Of a stretch of 64,000 bases of DNA, positions 1 through 13,800 are shown in pieces (within the stretch, counting starts at the first letter, position 1; the number at the start of each line of letters is the position of its first letter). The notes below the pieces were generated by a model. It worked only from the letters and a program-made list of their open reading frames with translations. It did no database searches and had not been told where the DNA came from. Origin of the DNA: Xanthostigma xanthostigma (lineage: Eukaryota > Arthropoda > Insecta > Raphidioptera > Raphidiidae); the NCBI GenBank assembly GCA_963575645.1, contig OY754475.1:3162001-3226000 (forward strand). The letters run 5' to 3'. The translations under genes and the position numbers were made by a program.

Positions 1-2806
1 TATTTTCAAAATTACTGTTACCAAATTCCATGTTTACGTCATAATATTATGCTTATCAATAGTTTTGACAACTTCATTTTAAATATTTTCGCAATATCAC
101 TTATTTTCTTCTCACTTTTCAATTGTTTTTTATTTATTTCTACAAAATTAAAGTCTAAAACGTCTTAGTCGATTTGAAATTCTGTATCCTACATTTTTTT
201 TATTTAAGTAATTTTTAGTCATTATGGAAATGTTGTTTTCTTACTGGATTTTTCAGTAGACAAGTGAATCACGTAAGTCTATTTTTCACGCTAATAAATC
301 TCGTTCGTCCGTGCATCCACAATGCTCGTGTTGTGAACATTTACTTAAAATATGATTCACGCGTCCACTGAAGCTATACTTCCCGTTATTTTTATTATTT
401 TTACTGCAGAAGTCAATTTATTTTTTTGTTCCATGATGACGCGATCTTAGTTTTATTTTCAAATTGTATTAAGATTAAAGATTTCTTAAAGTAAATAATG
501 TTTGTCATACATTCTACCTAATTATTAAATAGTTACGTTAAAGCAGCGCCTCTCAAACTTTTAACGAGTTCAGTTTTTAGAAAACTTACTTTTTTTAACA
601 AGAAAATGTTTCAATCGGAATATTTTTTTTATTTTCACAGTCGTACGACAATTTACAAATAAATAGATCTCACCGGTTGTTCGTAACACGACCACTAGGG
701 TTGCTAATGTCTACATTCAGCTAACCTTATAGTGCAACAAAAAAAGACACTTATGCACTAAGTCGAATTTTACAACCAGGTTGCTAATTAGGATACTTAT
801 TTCTTAAAATTAGTCTTCTGGAGTGTTTCTAAAAAAAAGCAAGTTCTTTAAGTGTTAAAATGGAACAGTTTGAGAGCCGCTACATTATAGAATACACGAT
901 TTTTTCTTTCTTTTTAGTCAATAATGAATTTTATACAAATCTATAGATTGTCCAAATATAGTTTTTACACTTATGAGCGTTGTTTTTTTTAATTTATTTT
1001 GCAAAATAAAATATAACAATCCTGGCAGTATCCTTTCCTTATATTTGTACAACGTGTTAATGAAATGAGTGCGAAAATAAATTTTTATATTTCAGAAAAA
1101 CGGCGGAAAATTAGAAAATTTCCACTTGAAAATTCAACGAACATTTTCAAATTTTCGCAAACGAAACCGACCGATGTCAGACGCGGCACAAATGTCATAT
1201 TAGCAGATATTAGTAACTTACATGTATTAATACAGTAAGTCATGAATTTAAAATATATTTCGATATGTCAAACTTCGTAATTGACATTACGTTAATTGTT
1301 ATGCCGTCACGACTTGCTGTGTATTATTAATTCCTATAAATATGACACTTGTGCCGCGTGACGTCACCCGCATTGCGTGGAGAATTGGACTTTGAAGTAG
1401 CAAAACTTAGTTTTTTTTAAAAAAAATTGCTTTGCCATTAATTTTTAGGACTATTGTTAAAAGTAAAAAAATATGGGAAACTTTCTAATTCAGATTTAAA
1501 ATTATTGATCGTTTAAAAATTCAACACATTTCTGCAGGGCACCCATTTTCACTAACACCCTATATAAATACTTTGTAGAATACAGTGGTACGAATTAAAA
1601 TTTAATTCTAATAATCCAATAATTCGTTAGAGTGAGTTTTCAGTATGGACCCTACAAGGGGTCGACCAGCTATGTGAGATGAATAGAACACAAAAATAGA
1701 AGCGGTAGGTAGGACGCAAAGATCCCAACCTGAGGATCCGTCCAAACGTCTGTCAGAGATCTTTAGTCCCGTGAAATCTTTTATGATATACTGAAAGTGA
1801 AAGTTGCATTGAGGCCTGAAATTTTTATCCAGCTACCACAAACGAGTAAAGGGTTTATAGTATATATACATGTAAAAATATTCACAAAAAAATGTGAATA
1901 TATATTTTTAAAAATATGTACAGCCTAATTACGAGCTGCACCGATTTAAAAAACGACTCGCTCTTTCTCAGCGAATTGCGTAAAAGTAAAAAAATATCTA
2001 AGTTTATATAAAGTAATAAAATTTGATTGACAATGAGAATACATTGTTTCACAGTTTAAAGGTGTTTCAGCTGAATCACTCGAAGGTACGACCGCCATGT
2101 TCTTTGCAAGCCAGTTCTGACGCAAACTGTTGTTTACAAAAAACAGTCTTCGAAATTCGCTGATAAACTTCAAATGAAATTAAAGTATAGTTCAGACGTT
2201 GCGGCGAGAGTTTAAAAAATGAAATAAATTGCGAGCTGTCAAAAACGTTTTCTAGATAGATGCAGGATCCGTTGAATTAGGTGATAGGCTGTTTGGAAAA
2301 TTGTCAACATTTATTATTTATACTATCTAAATTTTTAAACAACCGGCTGTAACACTTTACAAAATATTTACTGAAAAATTGACACTGATTTTTTAAAATT
2401 TATTATTACATTTTTCGATGCCCGTGTGTGACTGAAAATAAAATTAACAAAAAAATAGTTAGGTCAGAACGTCACGAACTGGGAGCCCCCGTAACATAAC
2501 TCAAAATTTTGTTTGAAGAGTAAGGACTCAATTTTTACTTCGCGCGTCTCTGGACTGTCAAAATGTTAAGGGTTAAAAAAAAACTTTCGAAAGATGCGTT
2601 AACAAGATGTTTGTGTTCTAATAAAGTAAAAGTAAAAAAATCATGTTTGGGCAACAGTACAAAAATGTTTTTACTAAAAAATATTGCGCGAGATTCTCGC
2701 GCGCTAGAAGTGAAACTTCTTAGGTTCTAGCATTAGTTGACGATTTTATTATTTCGAGATTAGAAAATGGGTAATGCGGGATTTGTTACTGTGGCTAGAG
2801 AAAATG
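1..2806. other. Gene-free AT-rich flank downstream of the phosphodiesterase gene
   Basis: No reading frame here looks like protein. The only local structure seen is an AT-rich hairpin at about 1865-1920 whose arms include atattcaca and tgtgaatat. No recognisable transposon ends were found. Confidence 0.6.
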
Positions 2807-3135
2807 GTATAATACGCGCCACGGATCTAAAAAATTGGGAAGTTAGTCACAAACAACGTCGCAAAGGTACATTTTAGAGCCGTTCAGACTCCCACCACCT
2901 TCCAGCTACCTGCACGGAACGTGCGCTCGTCGGTGATTGGCCGTGATCGCTCGTTGCCTTTGTCACTTGTCGCTTTCCTGCTTTAGAGTACAGTCGAGTA
3001 CGCTATTGTCAAGTTGTTATTGTTACTTTCGTTTTGTTGAGTTGCGAGTTTGTAGTTTTTCAACAGACTGTACAAGCGCAAGCCCGCATTCGCATCTAAC
3101 TTCCGAGCCTTTTAGATTCGTGGCGCGTATTATAC
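2807..3135. mobile_element. MITE with about 40-bp terminal inverted repeats (family M1, copy 1)
   Basis: The element begins GTATAATACGCGCCACGG and ends with the inverse of nearly the same sequence. Its interior is clearly richer in GC than the flanks. Two further copies lie at 44596-44898 and 46591-46893. The target is probably TA or TATA, because the copies sit in such sequence, but the exact boundary cannot be fixed. There is no coding capacity. The superfamily is unknown. Confidence 0.8.
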
Positions 3136-4446
3136 GTATACACACAGTACGCACTGCGCATGCGTGTAGAGGACGTTTTGACAGAGAAAGTAGAAACGAT
3201 TCTCCTACTCTTTTCCATTCAACTGCGCCGGTTGATATCGGGGGAGGGGCGTTTCTTTTTTTAGGACAGTTTGCCAGCTACCGCGCCTAAAAAAGTTTCA
3301 CTTCCAAAACCCCTACAAAGGTAAAATATAAACAAATGGAGAAAATGTAGTAAAATGTAGTGCGAGTGGCTAGCAAACGCCACAATTACATTTATTAATT
3401 TTTATTAATTATTTCTAATTTAATGTTTAATTTTGATTATGTTCTAATTTAATATTCTACAGTTTATGTATAATTTTATTGTGGTTTTTGAAGCATACAA
3501 AATTAACATCATAAAATCTGCACTGCAGAATAATAAGTTTCGACGAGCTAAGTTTATAAATTATTTATAACAACAATTGCAATTATTTATTCTATTTTAA
3601 GTTAAATTTTTTTTAAAACAAATTTTTAATAGTGGGTTTTTCAGTATGTTATCAGAAATAAGTTGACTAAGCGATTGTAAAGATGCTGATGGCTTCTGTT
3701 ATTGACTCTATTATCTATCTTCTCTTCTGAGCAATTTTGGAATGCGTGTTTCTTTTTTATTAAACTTGCGACTTCTACGCATTTTTGGCACCCAAATGTG
3801 CTACCGTTTCTGAGAAATCGTCTTGATTACAATATATTTGCTTCTAATAATCGAATACTTTTTTTGAACAGATCTGCGCTTTACAATAGCTATCAGTCAA
3901 TTAAAATCTTTTGTTTTTGTGAAACCCAAAATTAATCGATAATTTTTGACATGAATAAAATAATTTTATAAAATTCTAAAGATTTACTAAATAGCCAATA
4001 CATGTAATACGAAATGTTTTTTAACGACGGAAACTTGCTAGTGTATGAAACAGAAATTTTTAACAAAGGAACAGCCAAAAATTCCTATTAATATTAGAGT
4101 ATTGCCTTTTTTTTGTATCACACATTCTATACAGTCCAAAAATACTGGAATGTGTAACACTTTTAACATATCGATATTTTTTAGTTATGGATTTAAATCG
4201 TCATCCATTTGTAAATTAATTTTTTCCAAAATTTGGTAAGCATGCGATTTTAATTTCTGTCCAGCAGATTTAAAAAAATCGGAAACACTTACCAAACATT
4301 AGGAAACAATGTAGTTTGTTTAACAATTAATTTCAAATTTCTTCTGTTTGAATTTTAGACCAACAATTAAAGAAAGTTCATTGAAATAATTGTTAGTTTT
4401 GAAATTTTATTTTACATTAATTTTCAATTTAATATTAAAGAAATTA
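3136..4446. other. Gene-free AT-rich DNA downstream of the gene
   Basis: Only short random reading frames are present. The stretch close to 4447 may be the end of the 3' UTR or just past it. Confidence 0.5.
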
Positions 4447-4452
4447 TTTATT
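4447..4452 (-). terminator. Candidate polyadenylation signal AATAAA
   Basis: AATAAA reads on the minus strand about 140 nt after the stop codon of the phosphodiesterase. In AT-rich DNA this hexamer is common by chance, so this is only the nearest reasonable candidate. Confidence 0.35.
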
Positions 4453-4593
4453 GAAAATATGTATTCGCGCCAGGCACAATTAAGCCTAACTGTTGTGGTC
4501 TAAAAACAATATATATTTCATTCGACGACTGCTCAATTTTGACCCCAACCGAGGAACGAACGAATCAGTTTAACAAGACGCATTGTCCTTATG

Positions 4594-4874
4594 TCACAAG
4601 AGTGAGCACAATTTTGTCCGATGTTTGAGCGGCTTACTTTTGGAGGTCAACGGAGTTTCGGGGTTTGAAGATTGTTCCGCGCTACTACTATGTATTGATC
4701 TGCTCAATTTGACCCGAACTGCTTTTGAAAACGATTTGCTCTTCAGATTGGCAAGTCTCGGATGATAGGACGTCGATGTAGTACTCTTAGTGGTGATGTC
4801 CGTTGTATTTGCTAAAGAACTTTGTTGATGCAAAGTCGTAACTGTAAACTCCAATTCTTTTACAGCTTCGGTTT
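4594..4874 (-). CDS. Pde6: Pde6 exon 12: C-terminal tail with CaaX box
   Basis: The exon opens after ttttcag, completes a codon split 1/2 with exon 11, and runs 92 residues to TGA. The tail contains EFTVTT near its start, then a Ser/Thr-rich stretch, a basic stretch around [14 protein letters not shown], and ends RTKLCSLL. The last four residues (C1207-S-L-L) form a CaaX box. A final Leu usually directs geranylgeranylation; basic residues before it would help membrane binding. Prenylation of insect Pde6 is family knowledge; here it is inferred from the motif only. Confidence 0.92.
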
Positions 4875-7800
4875 CTGAAAATCAAAGCGGAATAATTAGT
4901 TTCACTGAAATCGTCGTAGGTAGCCTTGGAAAACCAGTCGTAAATGTTGGACTTCATCCGGAATAAAATAAAATACAGAGACCTTGAAACATTGAACCAA
5001 GAAAGAACAAAAGCATCTTCATCTTTAAGTGTATTAGTTCTTTCCAAATCTTCTTGGTTTCCGAGCTTGTATGCCGTGGTCCATCGTTATTACTACCTGA
5101 CGTTTCGTCTACAACTGCGGTAGACATTATCAAAGGCGATGTGGTAGCGGGCTAACTGTCCTTATAGGTAAGTGTTCTCTACTGGGTCGTAATATGCTAC
5201 GACCGAGTAGAGAACCCGAGCACGCCGACTATAAAAGATGAAAGTACCACACCTGTCGACACACTTGCCTGTGAGCGGCCTAGAAGGACACTCCGCCCGC
5301 TACCACATCGCCTTTGATAATGTCTACCGCAGTTGTAGACGAAACGTCAGGTAGTAATACCAATGGCATACAAGCCCGGAAACCAAGAAGATTTGGATCA
5401 ACACCGGCCGTGAAAGCCTACACACTTGGATATTACTTCTTTATTTATTGTCTAATAATATATATTTTTTCGGGATCGTAGCAAGGCTGACTTCCCAGAA
5501 CTAAATTTTCCTTACTACTACATTGTATAGTATTCTATTGTAGCCATATCTGCTACTTGCTCATCAAACCCCAGACATGTATCGCTGGGTCCAAAAGTTG
5601 GAAATCTTTCGATATAAAAATACAAATCTCACACCTGCAAATGCCTCAATTGGCTTATCGATGGTATCGTGATCGATCCATGTAAGGCCCATTTCAACTT
5701 TTTCAGCCAAATCTTGCCAATGTTTTCTGTTTTCCATTGTTCCTTCGTAAAGCGGTTTCACCCAAGGAAACGTTTCCGACATTACTCGATATAACGGCAA
5801 ACAGATGTAGTCTATGAAACCGACTTGCATCTGTGGTAATTCGTCTTTTCTTTCTCTGTCCATCATTGCCTGAAAATAATTATCAAAGAAATATAAAAAT
5901 ATTGAGTATTTTTAATTCGAAACTTACCACCGGCTGTTGTTTTAACTGGAGTCGTTCCAGATCGCCCTGATCGAAAAACTCATCAGCAACCATTTTCGCT
6001 ACTCGGTGCTGAACATCCCACGGTTTGGCTATTGCGCTGACATCGCAAGCAGTCATCATCATTCCACATAATACTAAAAGAAGTTTTTTATTAAATTAAA
6101 ATAAAATTGATATCGTTCGTGATAGCAAATGAATAGTAGGATAATGGGAACTTGGATTAAATCATATATCTATTAATTAACTATATGAATCATTGCCTAT
6201 CTACTCAATGTGCGGTGAGTATACGCAACAAAGCGTATCGAAAATATATTTGCGTCTCTTTCTTCGATGTAAATCCCCGATTTCTCCGATGATGGGATTG
6301 ATGTACTTGCATTCAATCTGAATAAAGTATCTCTGTTTCAAAAACTTTGTCTTTTTCTATGACGTTAACATAGGCGTACCCATAGGCTCCCAGGAGGGAG
6401 CAAATTAGAAATTTCTTAAGCCGGGTCCTCCGTGCTTGTTTTGCTTTCCTGGATACGCCAGTGCTTACGGCGTAAAAGAAGACAGAAGTATATGTTTGCG
6501 CCCTAATAGTTTGCTATGCTCAGTATAGAATAAAAGTATATTATGGATTAAATAAACCAAATCCTAAAATTTAAAAATTTATAACGTTTCGTAGATTGTT
6601 TGTCTACTTTTAAATAAACTATTCTAAAGAGTTGATCTATTTGAAATATACCGAGAAACCTATTCTTAAAATAATCGGCGTTGGTTTTTGAGACACACTG
6701 TATACGGATAAATAAATGTTTATTTGCAATCGAAATCAGTTATTCATAAATAGAACTCACATTCTTTTTTCTCGTCGCTTTGGAAATCGAATTCGCCATT
6801 ATCGATGAGTTCCATAAATTTGCTTTTCTTCTTAAAGTACATCGCAAGGTCCGTCGATAAAATGGCCGTTTCAACCGTTTTCATTACATTTTTATAGTCT
6901 TCCGGGGAAAGCGCCTATAAAACACAACGGTCCCGGATCACATGTACAGTAAAGTTCCTTAATATTGAACGTGTCACCTTCATTTATTATTCTATTTGTA
7001 TTCAGTGAATTTCATGCTAGCTGGTAGCATCATTAATACATTACAGAAAATCGTTCCATTTAAAATGCAGACGTACCTTCCTTAGGCATCCAGTCTATGT
7101 TGCATTTTATGTGGAACGATTTAATGTAATGCATTAACGATTTTCATACGTCATAGTAAATGGATTTTTATTGTTTCCGAACTTTTAATTTTAAGATAGA
7201 AATTTGGTCATTTGACTATAGATTTTGTCAAGTCGCCATTCCATCATCAACAGGTACTTTGTGTCTCCGAATTTTTTTCTTACAGTGAATTCAGTAGTCT
7301 GTCCACGGGGATTCCCCATGAACAAAAAAAATATGTGTGCCTATAACGCGTTGTCTGTGTTGAAAGAACGAGATTTATACAAGAAAATAACTTTTCAAGA
7401 CAAATGTTGAAAGAAATCCATAGAAAAATGTTTGAAATTAGAAGTTGTACAAACAAATATGTTGTGATACATTTAAGAATTTAATGTTTCAAGTAACTTG
7501 TAGATTATTCTGTTCAGTTTATGGGAATCGTAATGTATAAGAAGTGGGGCACTTGTATTTTATTTAATAGTAAAGATATCGAGGTACCTAATAACACAAC
7601 GTTTTGTGACGTAACGGTTTTATGGTTTTTTTCTTCTTTGTGTTGGTACGATCGAAACACATTTGCTACTTCTCGACAGTAAAAAAGAAGAAAATTATGA
7701 AAAATTTGTTTTCATTCTATATTGAACATTTTTTTTTACAGTTTTGTTAAAAATTTTGCAATACAAATAGTTATGAAGACAACAAAAATGTCAAATACAA

Positions 7801-10800
7801 AAATATTTTAGTTAAGTACATGGCTGAGTCGATCCGACCGGTCCGAGCCGAACTAGTGTCGATCGTGCCGAGCCGTATTCGAATCGTGTAGATTTCGGAT
7901 TAAGCTCACTTCGAAGGATGAAACTGATTTTGCTTTTACCTGAAAAATATTATTGCAGTCGCTGTTCAAAATCATGACGCATTGATCGAAGTGATGGTGT
8001 TCCATCGTGCTCGTGGAATACAAAATCGCAAGAGGCGACTCGGTCTTCGTTTGGAACGCGTTGTTAGTACCTCTGTGATCAAGGTCGTGGCATAGGCAAG
8101 CTACCAACAAGCCGAGGATGTCTAGATCGTTCATGAAACGTTCCAATTTACCGGTTTTTAACATCGCAAACATCGTTTGCGCAACGTTCAACGCGTGGCG
8201 CCAATTGTGGTATTTGACCGGTCGATAATTTTTGCGAACGCTTAAAATCCATCTACACAGAACCTGAAAAAATATAATAGAAATTTTGGTTGCTTCCAAA
8301 TCGTGGACAAAAAAGTGGTGGTGATAAAAATCCAATATTGATTATTAGGAATTTTTTCGGAGATCAGCAAATACCAAATCTTCAATTCATGTTTTATTTT
8401 ATTATAATAATAATAATTTTATTTATTGCCGAGACAATAGGACACAGATTCAATCCTAGGATTAGTCTTCCATCTGTCCTTCGAATACAAAATTTTGATT
8501 ACAAATTTCGATATAAATATAAAGACAAACAAAATTAATATAAAATGTAGGCATTAAAATACTATAAAAATTAAAAGTCCATAATAATATAAAAATTGAG
8601 TTCTGATTTGAATGTGGGAATAAAGGATTCAAGGAAACAGAATCGATACACTTTCGACTGTATTTTCGAGTCTCTCGATTGTTCTCGATCCTATTTATTT
8701 AGTCGCGGCCATCGTAATCTATCTAAACTGCAGGGAACACTTTGTTAAATACAGGTTTTTGAAAGTATAATTTTTTTTTACTATTTAGTTACTAAACAAA
8801 AATATTAGGAGCACTGTGGTTTGAATCTAATAAAAAATAGAGAATAGTTACTTCTTACCACAACAAGTTTATTAGTGGATGTACATTTCGAGAGCTATGC
8901 TCTCATCTTCATCTCGAAATGTACATCCACTAATAAACTTGTTGTGGTAAGAAGTAACTATTCTCTATTTTTTATTTAGTTACTATATTATATTATTTAC
9001 AATATTTTAATTTTTTTCCCATCATCAACACCATCACTCCCACAACTTGTATCAGGATATTGTGTTGTCATCAAAACTCCATACGACTGCAAAATTTCAC
9101 GACAATTGGACGTTTTTTGAAGGGGATGAATATCTAGTCAAGGTTTTTTTTACGTTTTTTTACGACTATGATGTCAAAGATACGGCCATCTCAATACGGT
9201 CCGAGAACAGAATCTATACAGTAAGGTTTTTGACGGCACTATATTTTTAAAATTACTGAATCCTCAAGCTCATGATAAGGTTACCCTTTTTATTACCTTT
9301 ATATGAAAATTGATTGAAAGTATATAAATAAAGATTTGTAGTTTTTAATTTAGAGTCTGGCCCGCTAACACACTCTAAATCTTATAAATGGCCCTTTGGA
9401 AAAATCAGTCTGACATCCCTGGCCTACGACATACAGAAAATAGATTCCGTGTATCACAAAAGAGAATAAGCAAAGGCAGGACAACATGTTAATTAAGGTA
9501 AAAATGAAATTAGTAGACTTATTGTCCGGATGTTAACTTCGTTAGACATTCCATTGTTTGTTATATCTTGATTAAGGGTCTTCATAGTCCTTCTAATGGT
9601 TATCATCCTGACTTGATTACGTAAATAATTCAGTTGACCCTTGCGCCTCCAAAGCCTTGTCCACATTAATAACTGTTTCTATTGTATACTTAAAAATATA
9701 TGTTATAAGAAAATCTTTTATTAAAATGTACTAAAAGGAAAAAAAAACAAACACTCGTTTTATTTATTGTTGACCTGACCTAAGAGCTAGTCGCAAGAAG
9801 TTTAAATTATGATTTTTTTATAAACATATCTCGCAACAATCTTCTAGATCTAGATCAAGTCAATGATGTTTGATTGTTCGTTATTATATATTCGTTTTAA
9901 TACATTTTAATAAAAGCTTGTTTTTAAAAGTTTTTTATTGTTTCGTTCTAGCCATCTACTTTATAAACAGGTAACATGGCTGTATTAGAACCGTTTCTCG
10001 ACCAAAACGAACCCAAAACAACGATATAAAAAATGTAAATATTTGTTGGTGTGAACAAGGCTTAAGTGTGTTTATTATAATATGTGAATTCGTAAATGTG
10101 ATACTCGAAATAGTTATATAAAGTTGTCGTGTAGCGATAAATTAAATTTGTTGTCGATTGTTTAACATAGTAAGGGCGTATTTAATTATGCTAATTAGGT
10201 AGTAAATATTGCCTAAATATGTCGTTTATATCCAAATCTTCTTGGTTTCCGGGCTTGTATGCCGTGGTCCATTGGAACACGGCATAAAAGCCCGGAAACC
10301 AAGAAGATTTCGATCAACACCGGCCGTGAAAGCCTACACACTTGGATACATGTTTCGAAAATTGTGTAAATATTTTCATTCCAAACTTACATCGTACGGA
10401 ATATGAAATTGTTCAACGAGATTGCATTGCATAAACATTCGGATAGCGGCCCGGCAAGTATCTTCGTCGGATAAATCAAAATCGATAAACGTAAAGCTGT
10501 ACAGATTGTAAGTTTCGGCCGACGGTATGTCATCGTTCAATAACTTTACTGTCGCATCGGTACTGGCCGTTGCGTGGTACGAGAGACACTCCAGAGCTAC
10601 CTTCTGCTTGGCCATTAACTTGCAAGCGTTTTCGTACATCTAAACCAGAAATTAAATTATTATACTATCACTATTATACTTTGATCTCAAAATCGCCTTC
10701 CCAAAAATCTGTCAAAATTTCAAACGATTTGAATTAAATACTCTTCTTAGTTTCCGAGTTCGTAGTCCATCGGTATTTCTACCTGACGTTTCGTCTACAA

Positions 10801-13800
10801 CTTCGGTAGACATTTTCAAAAGCAATGTGGTAGCGGGCGAAGTGTCCTAAGCTGCTCGCAGGTAGAAATACCAATGTACCATGGCCTACAAGCCCGGAAA
10901 TCAAGAAGATTTGGAACAGCACCGACCGTGAAAGCCTATACACACTTGATGAAATTTAATACTTTGACTCAAAAATCTAGAACTTCAACAGCTTGTTATA
11001 ATGCAAGATCCGGTATTAGAAATATATACCCTCATCTGTTATTTGATGATATATTTCTAAAATCGGATCTTAGACTATTAGGAAAAATCTTCCTCTCTTT
11101 TTCCTAGAGTTTTGTAGATGTGTTTTGGAGTATGGATGATTTGTTTGTCACCTGTGTGTTATGAATTCCTAGTCCGCAAAATATGGCGAACGCTTCGAAG
11201 AGTGAGACGTCGCATTCGGTGAAAAGGGCATTATTGGCTTTATTGATTAGTTGGGCGACTCCAATGACACTTTTCTGGCCGTTCACAATCGGCATGCAGA
11301 GTATTGTTCGAGCCGATTTAGCATCCTCATCCGGTTCGTGTTTTAACCATTTGCGGACGTCGCCAATGTTTAAAATCTGACCGGTGTTCGCGACGTAACT
11401 CGATATTTGCGCTAACGTCGAATGCTGCAGAACAAGAAAGTAAGATAGTGTTGGTGAACGCGATCTACCTTAATTATTATAGCTAGAGTTTGCTATTATA
11501 TTATTAAACACCCGTTGTCGACGTTGAAATGCAGTATAAGAAAATAAATATAGTTTAAAAAAAACTAAAAAACACGCTTTATATCGAACTAAAAAGTAAA
11601 AAATAATGTTTTTAAAATAGGCTTAAAACAATGATGAATAAAAAATATTAGTATTATTGTGAAAAAAGCGTGGGGCGCTTTGTTCCACATTTTCGTACAT
11701 CGAGCGCCCCACGCTTTTTTCACAATAATACTAGTATTGTTTTAAGCTTGTTTTTTAGTTTTTTTTAAACTATATTTATTTTCCACTTTTTAGTTCGATT
11801 TATTGTCAAAAATTTGCCGAAAAAAAATCAATTTTTTTTTCAGCGTGGACGGGATTAGAACCCACGACCCGTGATTCTGAGAGTTGACGTCAGCGAAGAC
11901 CCGTGCTTTACACCGCACGGCTAAGCACTGTAGTTACAGTGCTGGCATATTACACTACAGTAATAAACCACTTGCTGTAGTCCAAAGAAGGTTACAAGCA
12001 AACATACATACATACAAACTTACAAGTGAAGTTAATATAAAGCGTGTAAAATGCTATTCAAACATTGTCACTGTCGGGATGCAAATCGGAATCTTCTCCT
12101 TACCTGTAAATCGGCCGGTGTCGGTCGAGTCACGACCGTTTCCGAACCGACTTGCTTGAGTTCGAACACAGTCGTAAACATTGACCGTGTCCCGGAAAGA
12201 CGCATATCTTCCGCCGCCAGGTTACCGGACTCGCGTCTGCTCAGAGGTCTGTGGTCCGGTATCATTCTGTCGGCGGGACGTTCGACGATTCGCTGCAGAT
12301 GACTCTGGTGTCGCCATGGAAAAAATACGAGAAAAAATAAACAACTATCGAGCTTTGTTCCTTCCCCTCGGTAAATCGACAGTCTATCCTAATGTCGATT
12401 GTTGGAAAGTTTGCAGCGTATTGTTTCTTACGCGTCGGGTTTAATAAAACATTTTATCTATAGTGCTTTGTTATTTTGACTCAGAACTCAATAATTTTGA
12501 GTAAAATTCTTCAGTGAAAGGCAACTAAATTAATTTTTAAGGGGCAGTTGTGCCTTGTTAGTCCATCCCTGTTTTTGTTCAATTCAAACATTTCAAAACA
12601 AACCAGAGTATTTGCTTGAAAGAATTCCTATTGAAAATACATGTTTTTAAATCGTGAGGTATTGATTTTTTAGTCGGGAATATAATAATAAAAGAAAACA
12701 AAAGGTACCGAGATAAGCTCATATTTATATGGAAGAATGTATCTGTCAACATTATTTACGGTTTGTATGACATTATGAAAATAGCGGAGAAAATGTAGAA
12801 ATATCCAACAGACATGCTTTGTCGATTAGCAAGACTCATTTTTTTTTTAACAGAACAAAGAGTCGTTAAAAAAATCCCTCTTATTCACTAAAAATATTAT
12901 TACGATTTTCTAATGACAGAAATGTGTTTTGTTTTCATAAACACCGCCATTTATTTGTGAAACGCCTATGAAATGTGTTTTTTATACAGGACACGTGTTA
13001 TGAACGGAATACATTGTCAAAATAAACAAAAAGATTTTTTGAACATTCCCCTACGATATAGTTGCTTTTTTGCAGCGCTCGTGAAAACTGATACATTTTA
13101 TCAAATCTTTGATTAAAGTCTGATTAGAACTCTTCAATAAATAAAATTAAATTATAATAATTTTATTTATTGCTGATACATTTAACACTAGTGCTGTAAA
13201 GTTGAGTGAAGTAAAATAAATCGTAGTCGTAGTATGCCATTTTTACAGTAAATAATTGCGCTTTTAAGAAATGATCTTGCTCAAAATTGATAGACGATGT
13301 CGGAAGGATTAAAAAAAATGAGCTTTACCAATGTTACGCTAGTGTCCGACGTTTCGAAAAATTTATTTTCATCGTCAGAGCCTCAAGCTGGTCATGAGTT
13401 AATTTTTTTCTCCGCTGCTTCCAAAAAAATGTTTTTCGTCTTTAAACCGCAGATTCTGTAAGACTTTTAGAAGTAAGTAGCTGCAGACAGACTTTCGAAC
13501 AACTTTGGCGCAACAACAGACCCCCCCCCCAATCGTTCCCGGAACTTGAACCCGAAATTCCGTCGCACTGATTGAGTCCGATTATATTAATTGACAATAA
13601 ATGTCGACCGTCTAGGAACCCCTTTATACAAAAATATTATATCAAAGCGTTATTGACATGTTACGTAATGTCCTTTTGGATCAAAGTTGAACATGTTCGG
13701 TCAGTCGGCTGCATTTCGGTGTAAAGTGCAATTATTTTGTTCTGAATAGATCAGTCTGGAGTGTATAGTGAATTTATTTACGAGTTTTGTGACATTAACA

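Larger units (their letters stand above)
4875..5634 (-). other. Intron 11, holding foldback copy F-a1
   Basis: This 760-nt intron has donor GTGTGA and acceptor ttttcag. A second GT two bases downstream was rejected because it would lead directly into a stop codon. Half of the intron is the foldback element at 5046-5430. Confidence 0.85.
8264..10390 (-). other. Intron 7 (2.1 kb)
   Basis: Donor GTAAGT, acceptor ttcag. It holds a LINE-like 3' tail near 8398-8470 (minus strand AATAAATAAAATT plus an ATT microsatellite), the perfect foldback at 8829-8976, and foldback copy F-a2 at 10234-10346, only 44 bp from the donor. The remainder shows nothing recognisable. Confidence 0.8.

Noticed and set aside
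4852..4854. Separate small gene beginning at TTG in exon 12
   Set aside because: The frame continues upstream to a good acceptor and joins exon 11 in phase; TTG encodes an internal Leu.
5632..5634. Alternative donor of exon 11, two bases downstream
   Set aside because: It puts exon 12 in a frame with a stop after four codons.
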